Source: Nomia melanderi (Eukaryota; Arthropoda; Insecta; Hymenoptera; Halictidae). Taken from it: a stretch of 64,000 nt of DNA. Positions within the stretch are counted from its first letter, which is position 1; each line of letters begins with the position of its first letter. The stretch lies in assembly GCF_051020985.1 (NCBI RefSeq), contig NC_135007.1, positions 17,957,501 to 18,021,500 on the forward strand. The letters run 5' to 3'. The notes under the pieces were generated by a model. The model saw only the letters and a program-made list of their open reading frames with translations, had not been told where the DNA came from and did no database searches. Position numbers and translations under genes: made by a program. Of the stretch, positions 37,211 to 56,091 are shown in pieces.

Positions 37211-37612
37211 CAATACACACGCATGCGCTTTCGCTATCGTGAAGCTCTGTAAGTACCTACTTGTGTTTCTATACATCTATATATGTACACACCCAATCAA
37301 CGTAATATAAATCGTGTAGCAGATATTCGTTTGTACCAGAAATGATTTCTCGAAAAAGAGTAGACGTTACGGAATTGCAGATGAAATACTCGTAGTACGG
37401 ATGAAATGTACGCATAGGATACTCTGTTTCTATTAAAAGGTCTATCAAGTTTCTATCAAGTTCCCGTTGAAAATCTACCGAGATTTTCTAACGTTAGCTG
37501 CAACAGAGTATTCCATTGCGTGAGATGCCTGTGCTTCAGTTGCTGTACGATAATCGTTGTCAATGCAATTGTAGTCACGGGTATTTAGAAATATTCACTT
37601 ATTCAGAACATT

Positions 37613-37618
37613 TTATTT
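37613..37618 (-). terminator. Poly(A) signal AATAAA for PET100
   Basis: Plus-strand TTTATT reads AATAAA on the minus strand, only 35 bases past the PET100 stop, implying a very short 3' untranslated region. Confidence 0.55.
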
Positions 37619-37653
37619 GACATTTATGGATCACTAACATATAGAATATCAAG

Positions 37654-37911
37654 TTACGAAGTTTTTTTCACTTCCGTTTTTCGATATTGCTCTTCCATTT
37701 CCTTAAGGTGTTCCATTTGATTTCTATCGTTGATAGTTTGTATAAGTTGCAAAACTTCTTTATGTTGCTCTTTATTGTAAGGCAGAGATTCATCTCGTTT
37801 CTTACTTATCCAATCATACATATCTTCATCATAATTTGTGTAATGGAAGACTCCTACTGGAAATGAAACATATAAAAACATTCTCATCACCTCCATTTGC
37901 CAGTTTCCCAT
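37654..37911 (-). CDS. PET100: Cytochrome c oxidase assembly factor PET100 homologue
   Basis: Small mitochondrial inner-membrane chaperone needed for assembly of respiratory complex IV. The single exon gives 85 residues, close to the family (about 70-110). The N-terminal pattern MGNWQMEVMRMFLYVSFPVG, then FHYTN, is the family hallmark: a conserved start followed by one membrane helix (about residues 10-26) ending in a Phe-Pro-Val motif. A basic and acidic coiled tail follows (SKKRDESLP, QMEHLKEMEEQYRKTE). The gene is divergent from NPAT, with 556 bases between start codons. The ATG is unambiguous. Confidence 0.85.
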   Translation of the reverse strand: MGNWQMEVMRMFLYVSFPVGVFHYTNYDEDMYDWISKKRDESLPYNKEQHKEVLQLIQTINDRNQMEHLKEMEEQYRKTEVKKTS

Positions 37912-38467
37912 TGTTTACAAATCTGTGAACAGAATGTTATCGTACAATAATAATTTCCGTTTCTCATTTATCATTGCCAGTTACCAAGAATACGTTATTT
38001 ATGATTTTCTAAGGCATATCTAAAAGAATTATTTCCTAAAGTACGTAATATTGCATATAAACAGTCGCGTATCAAGGTTTGAAGGTAAAAGTGAATACAA
38101 TCGGATTCTAATACTAACCAAAGTAAGTATATCCGTCTGTAACAGTCTGTCGAAAAGCTTTTTGTTTTTAGATGGGAAAGAAATTTTTCTGTTGATTTGG
38201 AAAATTAGCGACGAAACACAAAATCCGAAAATGTATGATATACGCGTAACTGTAATTTACGTTTCGCGAGATGATGTACCCATCGTACGGTGAGAATCAC
38301 TAAAACGAAGAAGTTAGAATGTTGGTAAAATTGCTTTATAGAAGGCATACTCGTTCAAGATCGTTCAAGATTTCTGTCATAATATTTTTGAAAGCAACTA
38401 TTTTTTTTTACAGTTCAGAATTTTCCCTGTTATTTGGTAATGATATTAAACTTTACAGTGAGACAAT
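37912..38467. promoter_or_regulatory. Divergent PET100 / NPAT promoter interval
   Basis: Start codons of oppositely oriented genes lie 556 bases apart with no other gene between them, so this should be a bidirectional promoter plus both 5' leaders. AT-rich; no TATA box stands out clearly enough to name. Confidence 0.5.
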
Positions 38468-46394
<7,927 letters not shown>

Positions 46395-46750
46395 CAGTGA
46401 AATTCAACTAACTAACCAACTAATCAACTAACCAACCATGTATGTAAAAAGTATTTAAAACACGACGAAAGTGTACAATGACATAAAATGAGCATTATTC
46501 TTTTTCTTTCCTTCTGTTTGACAACAAAATTTCATTGTTCAACTTTACATTTCTTTTTCTTTTTTTTTTTTTTTAAACAAGAACATATACGTGTTCATGT
46601 ACGTGAAAATATTTACACGTGTACTATCGAAAGTTGGACTTTCGACGAGTCTTTTTGCTAATGTAATGTAATGTTATTAATGTAAACATTACAATCTTCT
46701 TACATACAATGACGCGTTGCACCGATACTCGTGTTTTTACATGTTCGGGG

Positions 46751-46756
46751 AATAAA
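46751..46756 (+). terminator. Poly(A) signal AATAAA for NPAT
   Basis: Canonical hexamer 357 bases after the NPAT stop. Confidence 0.55.
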
Positions 46757-46795
46757 AGAAACTATGGAATGCAGAAAATACAGGATACAGTGATT

Positions 46796-46801
46796 TTTAT
46801 T
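46796..46801 (-). terminator. Poly(A) signal AATAAA for PC4
   Basis: Plus-strand TTTATT, 158 bases past the PC4 stop in its reading direction. Confidence 0.55.
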
Positions 46802-46958
46802 ACAAATATTCAATTTTAACGGATACAAACTTATTTCACAGTTCAGCTATGCAAAGAGAAACAGACAGCTGTATGAACATGTTACACTTTGTTTATGAAT
46901 TCATGTCAGATCGTCGGTTCCAAGTATTCGTTCTTGTCGAGCATCGAGACGATAATAC

Positions 46959-47478
46959 TCAGCATTTAGATTTCACTGCTTTATCAACATCTTCCATTAC
47001 AGATAGTAATTTCCGCCACTGTGCCATATTCAAACAGATACCTGGAAAAAAAAATAAAATTTGCTCTTTCTTAACAACTTATACGAGGAAGCTACAATGT
47101 TCGAATACCTTTCTTTCCAGGCTTTAAGTTTGCATCTTTGTCGTAGTACATTTCTCGGATATCAACGTACAATTTGCCTTTAAAGTCTCGTACGCTAATC
47201 TGACGATTATTTCCAAGATCCCAAGTTGTGCCTTCGTCTTCTTGCGTTTCCTTTTTTGGCTTTTTTGATACTTTTTCCTCTTTGTCCTCTGCCTCCCTTT
47301 TCTTTTGCTTCTTCTTTGACGTTACTTCCTTATGAAAGAAGTACATTACATACAGTGAAAAACATATAACTTCTGAGCAGGGAAATATTTAAAGAATTAA
47401 ATTTTATCTATTATGTAATTAGAGTACCTCTTCACTGCTGTCGTCATCAGTCGACACGTATTCTTTCGACTTTGGCAT
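46959..47478 (-). CDS. SUB1: RNA polymerase II coactivator p15 (PC4/SUB1) homologue
   Basis: Single-stranded-DNA-binding transcription coactivator (Ssb-c31a in Drosophila). Exons 47428-47478, 47109-47328 and 46959-47041 join in frame to 117 residues (human 127). The N terminus is MPKSKEYVSTDDDSSEE, an acidic Ser-rich tail of the kind phosphorylated by CK2. A Lys-rich linker with several KK clusters follows. The PC4 fold shows DLGNNRQISVRDFKGKLYVDIRE, PGKKGICLNMAQWRKL and a short C-terminal helix. The last junction (PGKKG|ICLN) is fixed by the family sequence. It is convergent with NPAT. Confidence 0.95.
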
Positions 47479-49551
47479 TTTCTGTAAACGTGCCTACCTA
47501 AAACAAGTGCGTTAATATATTATTCTTCTATGACCAATCATATATTTTTCATGTACGGCATACGTTATGGACAATAGTTTGATCAATTAAAATATTTCGG
47601 AACGTAAATGGTCTTACTGGTACATTCGAAGCAAAAGAAACCGAGAAATAGTTATTCCTTACTTCTATATAACCTCGTAACATTTATGAATCATAATACA
47701 TACATATTTGCACATACCTAAAAATCTTTTACAAAATTACCAAATCACTATACGAATAATAGCTTTTAAAAATTTCACCGCTTTGGATTTGATACGTAAA
47801 GTAATTAACAAGTTTAAACAAAAAGCTACAATTCAAACAGATTAAACAATTTCAACCGTTACACGCGCACATGTACTTACTATGTACAGTACTATGGCTG
47901 AGCAGGAATGGCCATAGAATGAATGAATAGCATAGAATAGAATAGTCAGGAATGATCAACGTGTCTGTTTTCTTCTAGATATTTTAATGAAGCGCTTAAC
48001 TAGATAAATAACTAGAGTCCAAGAAAACCATATTACAAAGTCCCTAGCGAGAAACCCCTTTTGCCCCCGTGCCGTCGCGAGGCTCGTCTCGCGAACTATG
48101 CGATCTATGGAAAATTTATTTCTACATCTAGTCGAAACCAAAATATTATTCCATAAAAATGTTAAGCATTATTTTCCATAAGTTTTTCATCTGCCACGTT
48201 TGAATCGATTGTCAATTTTATAAATTAAACGCCATGATAAGGAAGAACACTTGCTCACCCACGCATTGGAAGAATTCCCTATTATCGATGATCTTGCGAA
48301 GAACATTTTTATAATCGTAAGATTGACAATTTTATACATTGAACGTTTGTTGTTTACAACACAGTGATTCGCTTCATTAAAATGAAAAAACACCAACGAA
48401 AGGTATAATTATAATTGGCATAATAGCCATCATGGCAACACATTTACCATAAGAGGAAATTTATAAGTGCCATCTGCAGTAAATGGCCGAACTTGCAAGT
48501 GAATTGACTCTGCGTAAATTGAGTCCTTTATTTAGTGTGATATCGATAAAGGTAATCTCTATCGATTAACATTAACAAGTACACCTGATCCTCTATTTAC
48601 GTGGAACATCAGTTCGAAATCGCGCGAATAGAGTCTGTGTCGGTACAAGAGAAAGCAAAATATTAAAAAGAACAGCTATAAACAGGTATAAATTTTAGAA
48701 ATACATATTCATTTCGCATAGCTTAATAAAACAAAAGTAAATTTTACTCTGAAAGGAAAAGAAAAAGAAAAAGAAAAAAGGAACTTGATATTTCGTTTTT
48801 TGACATGTTTACACTGTATTTTCATAGTATGTACAGAAAAGTTATCTGCCCTGTACACGATGTCATAGAAAAGCATTCGATACATCATCCGATCTGTATC
48901 AACACGCATGATCGACGACATATGCAAAAGTTTTTTCCATTATACATCTAAAAGGCTACAAATTCGAATGTATAATCTTCCTGTGATTTCATATAAATAC
49001 TTATTTTCGATTAAAATTCTCGTTACTTGTCATACCATTACAAATCTATCGAAACAATTATCAATTTTACTCGATTAATGGCCGCGCGATGTACTTACGC
49101 ATGTAAGTAAGTAAGTAAATAAGTAATTAAGCAAGTAAATAAGTAAGCAAGTAAATAAAATACAATGAATAACCATAGAATGAACAATCATTTTCAAACG
49201 CGCACTTTGAACAAAATGAACAAGTTAAAATACGAGTGTTCTTACAGTTTTGTTTTCACGAATCGAATAGAAACATCTTTTTTTATGCGAGTATGCAAGT
49301 AGATAAATACCTATGTAAGTAAGTACGTGTTACGTACGAAATCTCCATTTCGTATTTGTAAGTAAATACACATGTATTTATGTATCTGTACGTAGATACA
49401 CACACACACACATACGCACACACCAACGAAACAGCGAAGAAAATTTTGTACAATTTACCCATGAATGAACTTTTCGATCGTGTATCTGATTTTTATAAAA
49501 CAAAGTGTTCATCTACGGTTTGCCCCGTGAAATTCTCGACTCGGTTCATTT
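47479..49551. other. Intergenic region PC4 / TMEM181
   Basis: AT-rich. Holds a degenerate AAGTAAGT array (about 49103-49160), a short AAAAAG run near 48757-48780 and CA repeats near 49395-49425. A locally GC-richer patch at 48040-48100 (GCCCCCGTGCCGTCGCGAGG) stands out, but I cannot assign it. The left side contains the PC4 promoter. Confidence 0.5.
49103..49160. repeat. AAGT tetranucleotide repeat (degenerate)
   Basis: GTAAGTAAGTAAGTAAATAAG-like units with substitutions. Individual GTAAGT units mimic splice donors but no exon is associated. Confidence 0.75.
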
Positions 49552-52078
49552 TTAATTATTATTATTCGTTGATGTTCGGGACGGTCGATTCAAAGGTCGT
49601 CGACTATCCTCGTCCGACCCGTACGCGACCTCTTCGTCCGAACCATAAATAACATCCTCATCGGAATCATTGATCATAGAGAATGCTGGGTTATCTTTCG
49701 TTATAGAGGAATCTGAAAGCAATAAGAGGCTTGTAATAATTCTCTGCGAGACACGCAACGTACGCTTAAATTTCAAGTATCGATCAGAGAAGAAAACCAA
49801 GTGACCACTCACGTTGACCGTACACTTGCTGGTAAGCGGGAGCGTACACGTAAGCCATTGTGTACAAGTAAAAATTCAGAAGACCGTACAGGGCCATAAA
49901 CTGAGCGGAGGATCTATAATAAGTAGTGAGGCGGGAGGCGAAACTGTCTTCGAAGATACCAGCGCCAAACTGTTGCGCTGTCACGCATCCGCAAAGCGAG
50001 GAAACCACACCGGCGAGCAATGTCAAGAAACGCAAGCGAAGATCTGTGGAATAACGCGAATCGTCGAGTCGATGCATCGTTCTCACGAAATATCGTATAG
50101 GCTACTGAATTGTTCGATCATACCGAAGTAAGGCATAGAGCGTAATTCGCTGTACGCTCTTAATATCAAGAGTAACAAGTATGCGACGTAAAAGCCTCCT
50201 ACTGTGAAGAAGAACACCTTGAAGCCCTGAAACAACAAGTATGGGTTGCGTTATCGTCTGCTGAAAGTATAACGGCGCATGGACATAGAGGCACAGAAGA
50301 ACACAGAGAACATACGAAATAATTGGATGTATCCAGAACATAATTATAGGTCGGGTCTTCCAGTTCCGTGCAACGGAGCCACGTTGCCAGAATCAAGGCC
50401 GAACACCACAGTAAACCGACCACCAACACTTTCGGCAAATAAAACGTGACCAGACGTCTCTCGTTCTGTTGAAACGTACAATTCGTGTCGATTATTGATT
50501 ACTGATTCTAATCGTAGAAAGGTTCCTCGTACCTGCCTAAGGCCATGGTAGACGCATAACCAGAACATGAGAACCGCGCAAAGGAATGTTGTTTGTAAAA
50601 TTGCATCCACCATGCCGGGCACCCAAGAATTCACCAAGAATATCATAGGGAACATAGGATCTGCGAAAAGAGGAGTGAAGAGCAGAGAAGACGTAAAGAT
50701 ACGTAAAGATCGATACTCGACGCGACGCGGAATCTTACTGTTGTATAAAATTAGCAGCGGAAGGAGTATAGAGATCCATTTCTGTTCTATCGACCAGTCG
50801 TGCAACGGGTACTTTCGGAGAGAATGCCCGAACCAACACTAAAAATCAACGGAACTTTTACGGTATGCAAGCAATTCGATTCGCATGAAACAGCATCTTT
50901 GCGTAAAGCGCCCTTTACCATAATTCCGAATGCGGTCAACAGAAACATTAGACGAAACCATATTTCAAATTCTGTAAAAGCTGGGTTGTAATTCTTGAAC
51001 TGCGAACAAACAGAAATGTGAGAAATTCAGTGGTACAATTATCACGATGTTCCTATCTACGAGAATGCAATTTGTTTACATCGTGCAGTGCTTACTGACG
51101 TAGAATGTGAGCTCGCGTATGTTATAACGTTGGTGGAAATTCTCAAGTCCGTGGAAACGAACGGTAATTATATAGTAACTGTAATCGAGGAATCCAAGAT
51201 GAGCAACCACTAGTTCCTCGCAAGTTTGCCTTTCGCATTTCAAACGTCTGGTTCTGTAAAACGATTAGTTTAGTCGTCGTTTCTCGAAAACAAAGATACT
51301 TTCGTCGAAAATAGAAATAGAATTCCGTTTCTATGATCGGTACCTATTGTGTCCGGTTTCCGAAGATAAAACGGGTACAAGTTTACGATCCTCGGTAAAG
51401 CCGTCTATCGAGACACTGATTTGGAAACTTTTGTCGTATCGTTCGTCTGGAAGAATGGAAACGGTCGCAACGATTAGCATCTTAGAATTCAACTTGCAAA
51501 CATTTTCGCTCCTTTTCATCCACAATACCGTCGTTATTGGACGTGAGTAGTTTCGCGATCACCCATAATTGTTGACTGTAAGTGGACACCGAGGGTGTTT
51601 TCATGACAAACGGGCCGGTAGCCACTTCGCTGCCGTTCGAATGAGCCTTCTGTTCGCTCGTCGAAGTAATCGGAGGTCCTGCGGAAATCAAGTAGCTGAT
51701 TAGTTTTATTCAAATTCTCGTCGACAGCCTGTTCCGTCGCGTCAAAACGGATTTACCTGCAAGCCCGATAAACACTTCCAGTATAAAACAGGCAAAGAAG
51801 GCAACGAATACCATAACAAACTCTCTCTTGTGCATAGAATATAGCCGCATTTGCACCGATCTGTCAAACGAAATTAGTATCATCGAATTGTAATTGTAAT
51901 TGCAATTGCGTCTTGTTTCTCTGAAATACCTTTCGCACCGATCATGGTGATAAGCAGGGGCGATATACTTGTTAAACTCGCTGAAAAGATCACTGAACTG
52001 GGAAAGAACGTTTCTAACTCGGAGATTCCAGCCTGCGGACGGAAGATGATACGAGTATCCTAACCCAGGACTGTCCAT
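49552..52078 (-). CDS. TMEM181: Transmembrane protein 181 homologue
   Basis: Multi-pass membrane protein with a lumenal beta-rich domain and GOST-like seven-helix core; in mammals it has been tied to a bacterial cytolethal toxin. Twelve exons: 51930-52078, 51757-51860, 51563-51678, 51344-51480, 51100-51253, 50919-50999, 50739-50838, 50533-50660, 50316-50465, 50124-50226, 49813-50043, 49552-49712. Frame-consistent, 537 residues. Matching motifs: MRLYSMHKREFVMVFVAFF (first helix), STYSQQLW, LVVAHLGFLDYSYYIITV, YNPAFTEFEIWFR, GHSLRKYPLHDWSIEQKW, FLVNSWVPGM, FWLCVYHG, ELEDPTYNY, LYGLLNFYLYTMAYVYAP, and the tail KDNPAFSMINDSDEDVIYGS. The 82-nt third intron (51481-51562) is fixed by the QQLW|MLIVATV junction. 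The ATG MDSPGLGYSYHLP is the first in frame. Confidence 0.93.
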
Positions 52079-52813
52079 TTTTACATTAACCCTAATACAT
52101 TTTATCTAGATAATATTATAGGTTTTACGTTAAGAACCATCATTTTCGCGTTACTTGAACGCGTATTTATGAATTCGTGTCGGTAGCGTCAACTCGACAA
52201 ATTGAGAAATACGTGCGCATTTTACCAAAGGAGAAAAACGTTACTTTACCATTCACCAACGGTGTCTCGGATAACTTTTACGCGTTCACTTTCTCATGCC
52301 GAGTGCTTGAAACATTTGAAAAGACAATACCAATGTCGCAAGTACATCCATTCGCCAGCGAACGAAAAAATATCAACTCCGCGACGATGTGTTACGAAAT
52401 GACAGACCGTCCGACATCATGATGTGGTAGTATTGATTTTTCTAGCGCAGACCGCCATGTGACGATAGAGACGAAAACAGGGTTGCTACTCGCTATTTTC
52501 TTTCCAACGAATCTCTTCTCTAACGTAACGATCAAAACTTTGCATTCAACGTCTCACGCATCTTCTTCTCTTCCATCAACATCCGATAATTCCATTGTCA
52601 CAAAAAAAACTCACAAGCTTTTACCGACCGACGACTACTACTAGATCGATGAAACACATCTTTCTATTATGCGCGTGTGCGCCTCTGCGTGTGCGTCTGC
52701 GTGTGTGCAATAGAAACGCGTATAGTATGTACATTAAATTAATCTATTTATCCAGACTGACAGTTATAGAAAATACAAGTATATAATTTTTTAAAAAATA
52801 CACAAACATATTC
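52079..52813. other. Intergenic region TMEM181 / CDC40
   Basis: Promoter side of TMEM181 and 3' side of CDC40. AT-rich, with a GTGTGCGTCTGC-type patch near 52675-52710. No gene seen. Confidence 0.5.
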
Positions 52814-55152
52814 TTAGTCCCAATATTTTATTTTTCCATCCCAACCAGCCGTTGCCAGTCTCGACGGTTCGTGTGGATGCCACAATACGTCGATACATAC
52901 ACCGTCGTGTGCTTTCCATTTTTTGTACAGCTTGGTCGTTTTCCAGTCCCAAATGTAACACTTACCGTCCGCATCTCCCGAAACAAGATAACTACACGAA
53001 ACAAACAAAGTGTAATACTAGTGTAATATCACCTTATACATTCATCACGTTGCGATATCATTTCACTCGCATACGCATAGTATATCGTCAATTTCGCTCA
53101 CCTCATGTCAGGAGAAAAGTCTAAACCGCACGCGTAACCAGCAACCATGTGACCCGTGAATGTCTTCTTACGATTCATTTTAAATCTATTCAGTGCAGAA
53201 AATATAACTATTTTGTTGTCCATACTTTGACACGCGAGCCACTTTTGATTCGGCGATGGTGTGACCGCTGGCATAGAATGCATCGAAGGATCTGCTATAT
53301 ACTTCATGTCGACCGGTATATCCCTGTACAGAAGGCGTAACACTTGTATAAACGAGGTTATCAACGAGATAAATGAAAATAGACAACACCGTACCATTCC
53401 CAAACTCTCAAACTTTTGTCGTCAGAAGTAGTGACAAAACGACGATTTTCGTCTACGAACGTTATAGTGTTCACTGCTCCCAAATGTCTATCGTACTCTT
53501 GTGTTATTTCACCGGAACGAACGTCCCACTGTGTAACGTACAAGTAGATATTATTTACCATAGAATTACCATAGGTTTTCTCCAAGTATAAAACTTACGC
53601 AAATAATCTTCTTGTCGCTGGTGCCTGCCACAAACAAATGTTGTTTGTCCGAATCAGGATTAAATTTCACGCAGTACGGTATCTTTCTATTTGTAAATCG
53701 ACTAATGCAGGTGCCAGTCTCTGTATCCCATAGTTTCACATAACGATCGTATCCCGCTGATAAAAATCTCTTCCCATCATTATCGAAACTTATGTCTCTA
53801 ACGGCCTGACGATGACCGTAATAAGTCCGGATACATCTTCTTTCTTTGTACACTTCCCATAACTTTCGTTAAAACATACATGTGGAATTAGTAAGTATTT
53901 TATCCCTAACGTTACATTCGTTTCTCAACACGCGCATACCTTCACCCTGCAATCCATGCCGCAAGAGAGTAACAAATGCGCTGTGCGAGGGAACCATCTA
54001 ATTTGAGAAATACCCTTTGTATGACCTTCCCAATTATGAATTTGAGCTTTAGGAAGGAAACATCTATCGGGAGGTGACTCGGATCTCAAGTTCACTCCAA
54101 CGTCTTGTGGAGCATGTAAAAATGATCTTCCTTGATAATCCACGCTATCCTTGACTGCAAATTATTGTCAAATAAAAATCCAAATTCACTATAAAAACGA
54201 CTGAATCCCAAAAATGTACATACTGTGCAACACAGTCTTTTCTTCCAAGGGTTTCTCCTCCATCGGTTTACCCCTTCTGTTTCTCTTGGCTAATATCTCC
54301 TCTAATTCAGCAGCCTCTTCTTCCGTCGGTTTTATAACTCGTTTCTCGTCCACGTATCCACCCCATGGGCCTAAGAATCCTTCGATATCCGCAGGGTTAT
54401 CGTTTCTATGACGCTTTCTCTTATCCGACGGTCTTAAAGTTGTACTTTCAAACACAGTTTTGCAACCCAATACTTCTGCTGCTTCCTTCGCGCCGATTAT
54501 CGTCCTACCTTCTTCCGCGCTACCATCCACAGTTGGATCCAACGCATAGCCTGTAATAAACAACTATTTCATTCTAGTATACTTTGTTTCACATTCGTAC
54601 ACGCGTGCGTTTAAACATACCATAACTGGCAAAAGTTCTCCTTTGATTTTCAAACTGAAATTCGCTTATATGAGCTTTCTCTACGTATCCAGAGAGCATG
54701 TTTTTTATAGCGCGTTGTTGTTGCGTTTTAAAAGGATTCTCAGGTCCTACGTCTGGTGCAAACAGTTCTTCGTACTTCGGATTGTGTGTGACTTCCGTCA
54801 CCGTTGAATCTACGTGCCTTACACACAATTCGGTTCCCTGCGATACATTCGGTTCAATCGAACGTTAATGATCATGTCGAAACTGTGACGAAAATGTTTG
54901 CGAATTATTCGCTAATAATCGTACACATTACAGAAAATTTCGTTAATAATTCATTATTACCGTAGGAACTACTTCCGGTGCGGAGCAAATTTGTAAATTG
55001 ATCGACGTGGATAATTTATCCATGAGTAAGGACGCATCACTGGAATCATCTTTAACGTCATTGACGTCGTTAACCTGTCTTTTCGCATTTTCACTTTCCG
55101 TTTCGGGTTCACTGCATTCATCACTGCTTCCGTACTCTTTCAACGCAAGCAT
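52814..55152 (-). CDS. CDC40: Pre-mRNA-processing factor 17 (CDC40/PRP17), WD40 protein
   Basis: Second-step splicing factor of the spliceosome. Eight exons: 54961-55152, 54621-54837, 54224-54550, 53940-54154, 53599-53862, 53395-53528, 53102-53323 and 52814-52991. They join in phase to 582 residues, almost exactly the human length (579). N-terminal family motifs: ELCVRHVDSTVTEVTHNPKY, GPENPFKTQQQRA and ALDPTVDG; then PADIEGFLGPWGGYVDE. A WD40 propeller follows from about residue 285 to the end (HNWEGHTKGISQIRWFP, SCGMDCRVKLWEVY, YGHRQAVRDISF, AGYDRYVKLWD, SDDKSLRVWEWD, SGDADGKCYIWDWK, TAGWDGKIKYWD). The gene ends in IKYWD as in orthologues. The start ATG precedes MLALKEYGSSDE. Confidence 0.96.
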
Positions 55153-56091
55153 GTTTCTCGATACTTGTTCGAACGCAACCAGTCACTGAAATCAATTACA
55201 GAATACGAAACATTTCTACGTAATATTGTTTACACAAACATAACATTTCACGGTTATAACACACAAGCAGCCCTCTAACGGTGAAATTATTTTTCGTCAC
55301 CACGATTGCACAGCCTCAAGATGCACGTACCGCGCTACAAACGTTGTTTCTCGAGAAACGTGCTTCTTGCACGTTTCGAGATCCCTGTACCATGTCGGTG
55401 TCGCGCTCGATGTCACCAAACTACAAGATTTTAGCCTTGTCAGTAGGAATCGAATTAGGTACTTGTACACTTCATTTCGATGGGAATAGCATTTACCAAA
55501 TATAAGGATATCAAATCTTTCCATACGTAACTATTTCATGGAATAATTAATTTATACAGTTTCACAATGTTCGGGTAGAGATCTTCGATTCAGCTAGATC
55601 CGTTAATATATCGAGGCATTTTTCACGGTGTCGGTATTTCAGAATAGTCGACAGAAAAATAACATCGTATGCGTACTCTGTAGGTACATAACTTGAGTCT
55701 GCGATGATTGTAAATACTATACACTGTAGAATTCATCTTAAAATTAAGTAGTCTTGTTTCGACAACGTCAAGTTACGCCAAAGATGATTCGTCGGGTGGT
55801 TGGCGTGTACATACGTAAACGAGTACCTACACCAAGTATTTCTATACCTTTATCATCCGATTAGAACTCGATGAAACAACGAGAAGTCAGAAAACCAATT
55901 ACTTGCGTACCTTCGTTTGTTTCAAATCTATATTTCAACCAACCAATTACGCGTGTAGTCCAAGTATCCTTCGTTTCAACAATCCAAGTTAATGTTCGTT
56001 GACAAATAAGGTTAGAATTTCAAAGATAACCAAGGAATTGTGGTAAAAGTTTGTTGCCTCTTACTTTGTTTCTTTGGATTTTTCCCAACAG
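55153..56091. promoter_or_regulatory. Divergent interval CDC40 / BABAM1, including the unlocated BABAM1 first exon
   Basis: CDC40 starts leftward at 55152 and the BABAM1 last exon opens at 56092 after a strong polypyrimidine tract and CAACAG. The first BABAM1 exon must lie here or further upstream. One candidate is the ATG at about 55872, open to a stop near 56000, with possible phase-0 donors at CAA|GTATCC and CAA|GTTAAT, but I cannot verify it. Confidence 0.4.

Larger units (their letters stand above)
36930..37653. other. Intergenic region upstream of LMF2 and downstream of PET100
   Basis: Contains the LMF2 promoter side, a diverged 60-bp tandem duplication (37091-37210) and the PET100 poly(A) signal near 37613. 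No gene recognised; the open frame across 37023-37310 follows the duplicated DNA and resembles nothing known. Confidence 0.5.
46395..46958. other. Convergent 3' region NPAT / PC4
   Basis: Contains a T-rich tract near 46553-46574 and both poly(A) signals, back to back: AATAAA at 46751-46756 for NPAT and its complement at 46796-46801 for PC4. Confidence 0.6.

Noticed and set aside
37023..37310. 95-residue plus-strand frame over the 60-bp duplication
   Set aside because: No family resemblance; the open frame follows from duplicated DNA with a unit length divisible by three.
48040..48100. GC-rich patch as a possible small structured RNA gene
   Set aside because: I could not fold it into a tRNA or other known RNA, and no promoter elements are evident.
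49103..49160. Series of GTAAGT units as splice donors
   Set aside because: They are members of an AAGT repeat with no adjoining open exon.
56074..56091. In-frame TTG as the BABAM1 start
   Set aside because: The sequence is a polypyrimidine tract and AG acceptor; these bases are intronic.
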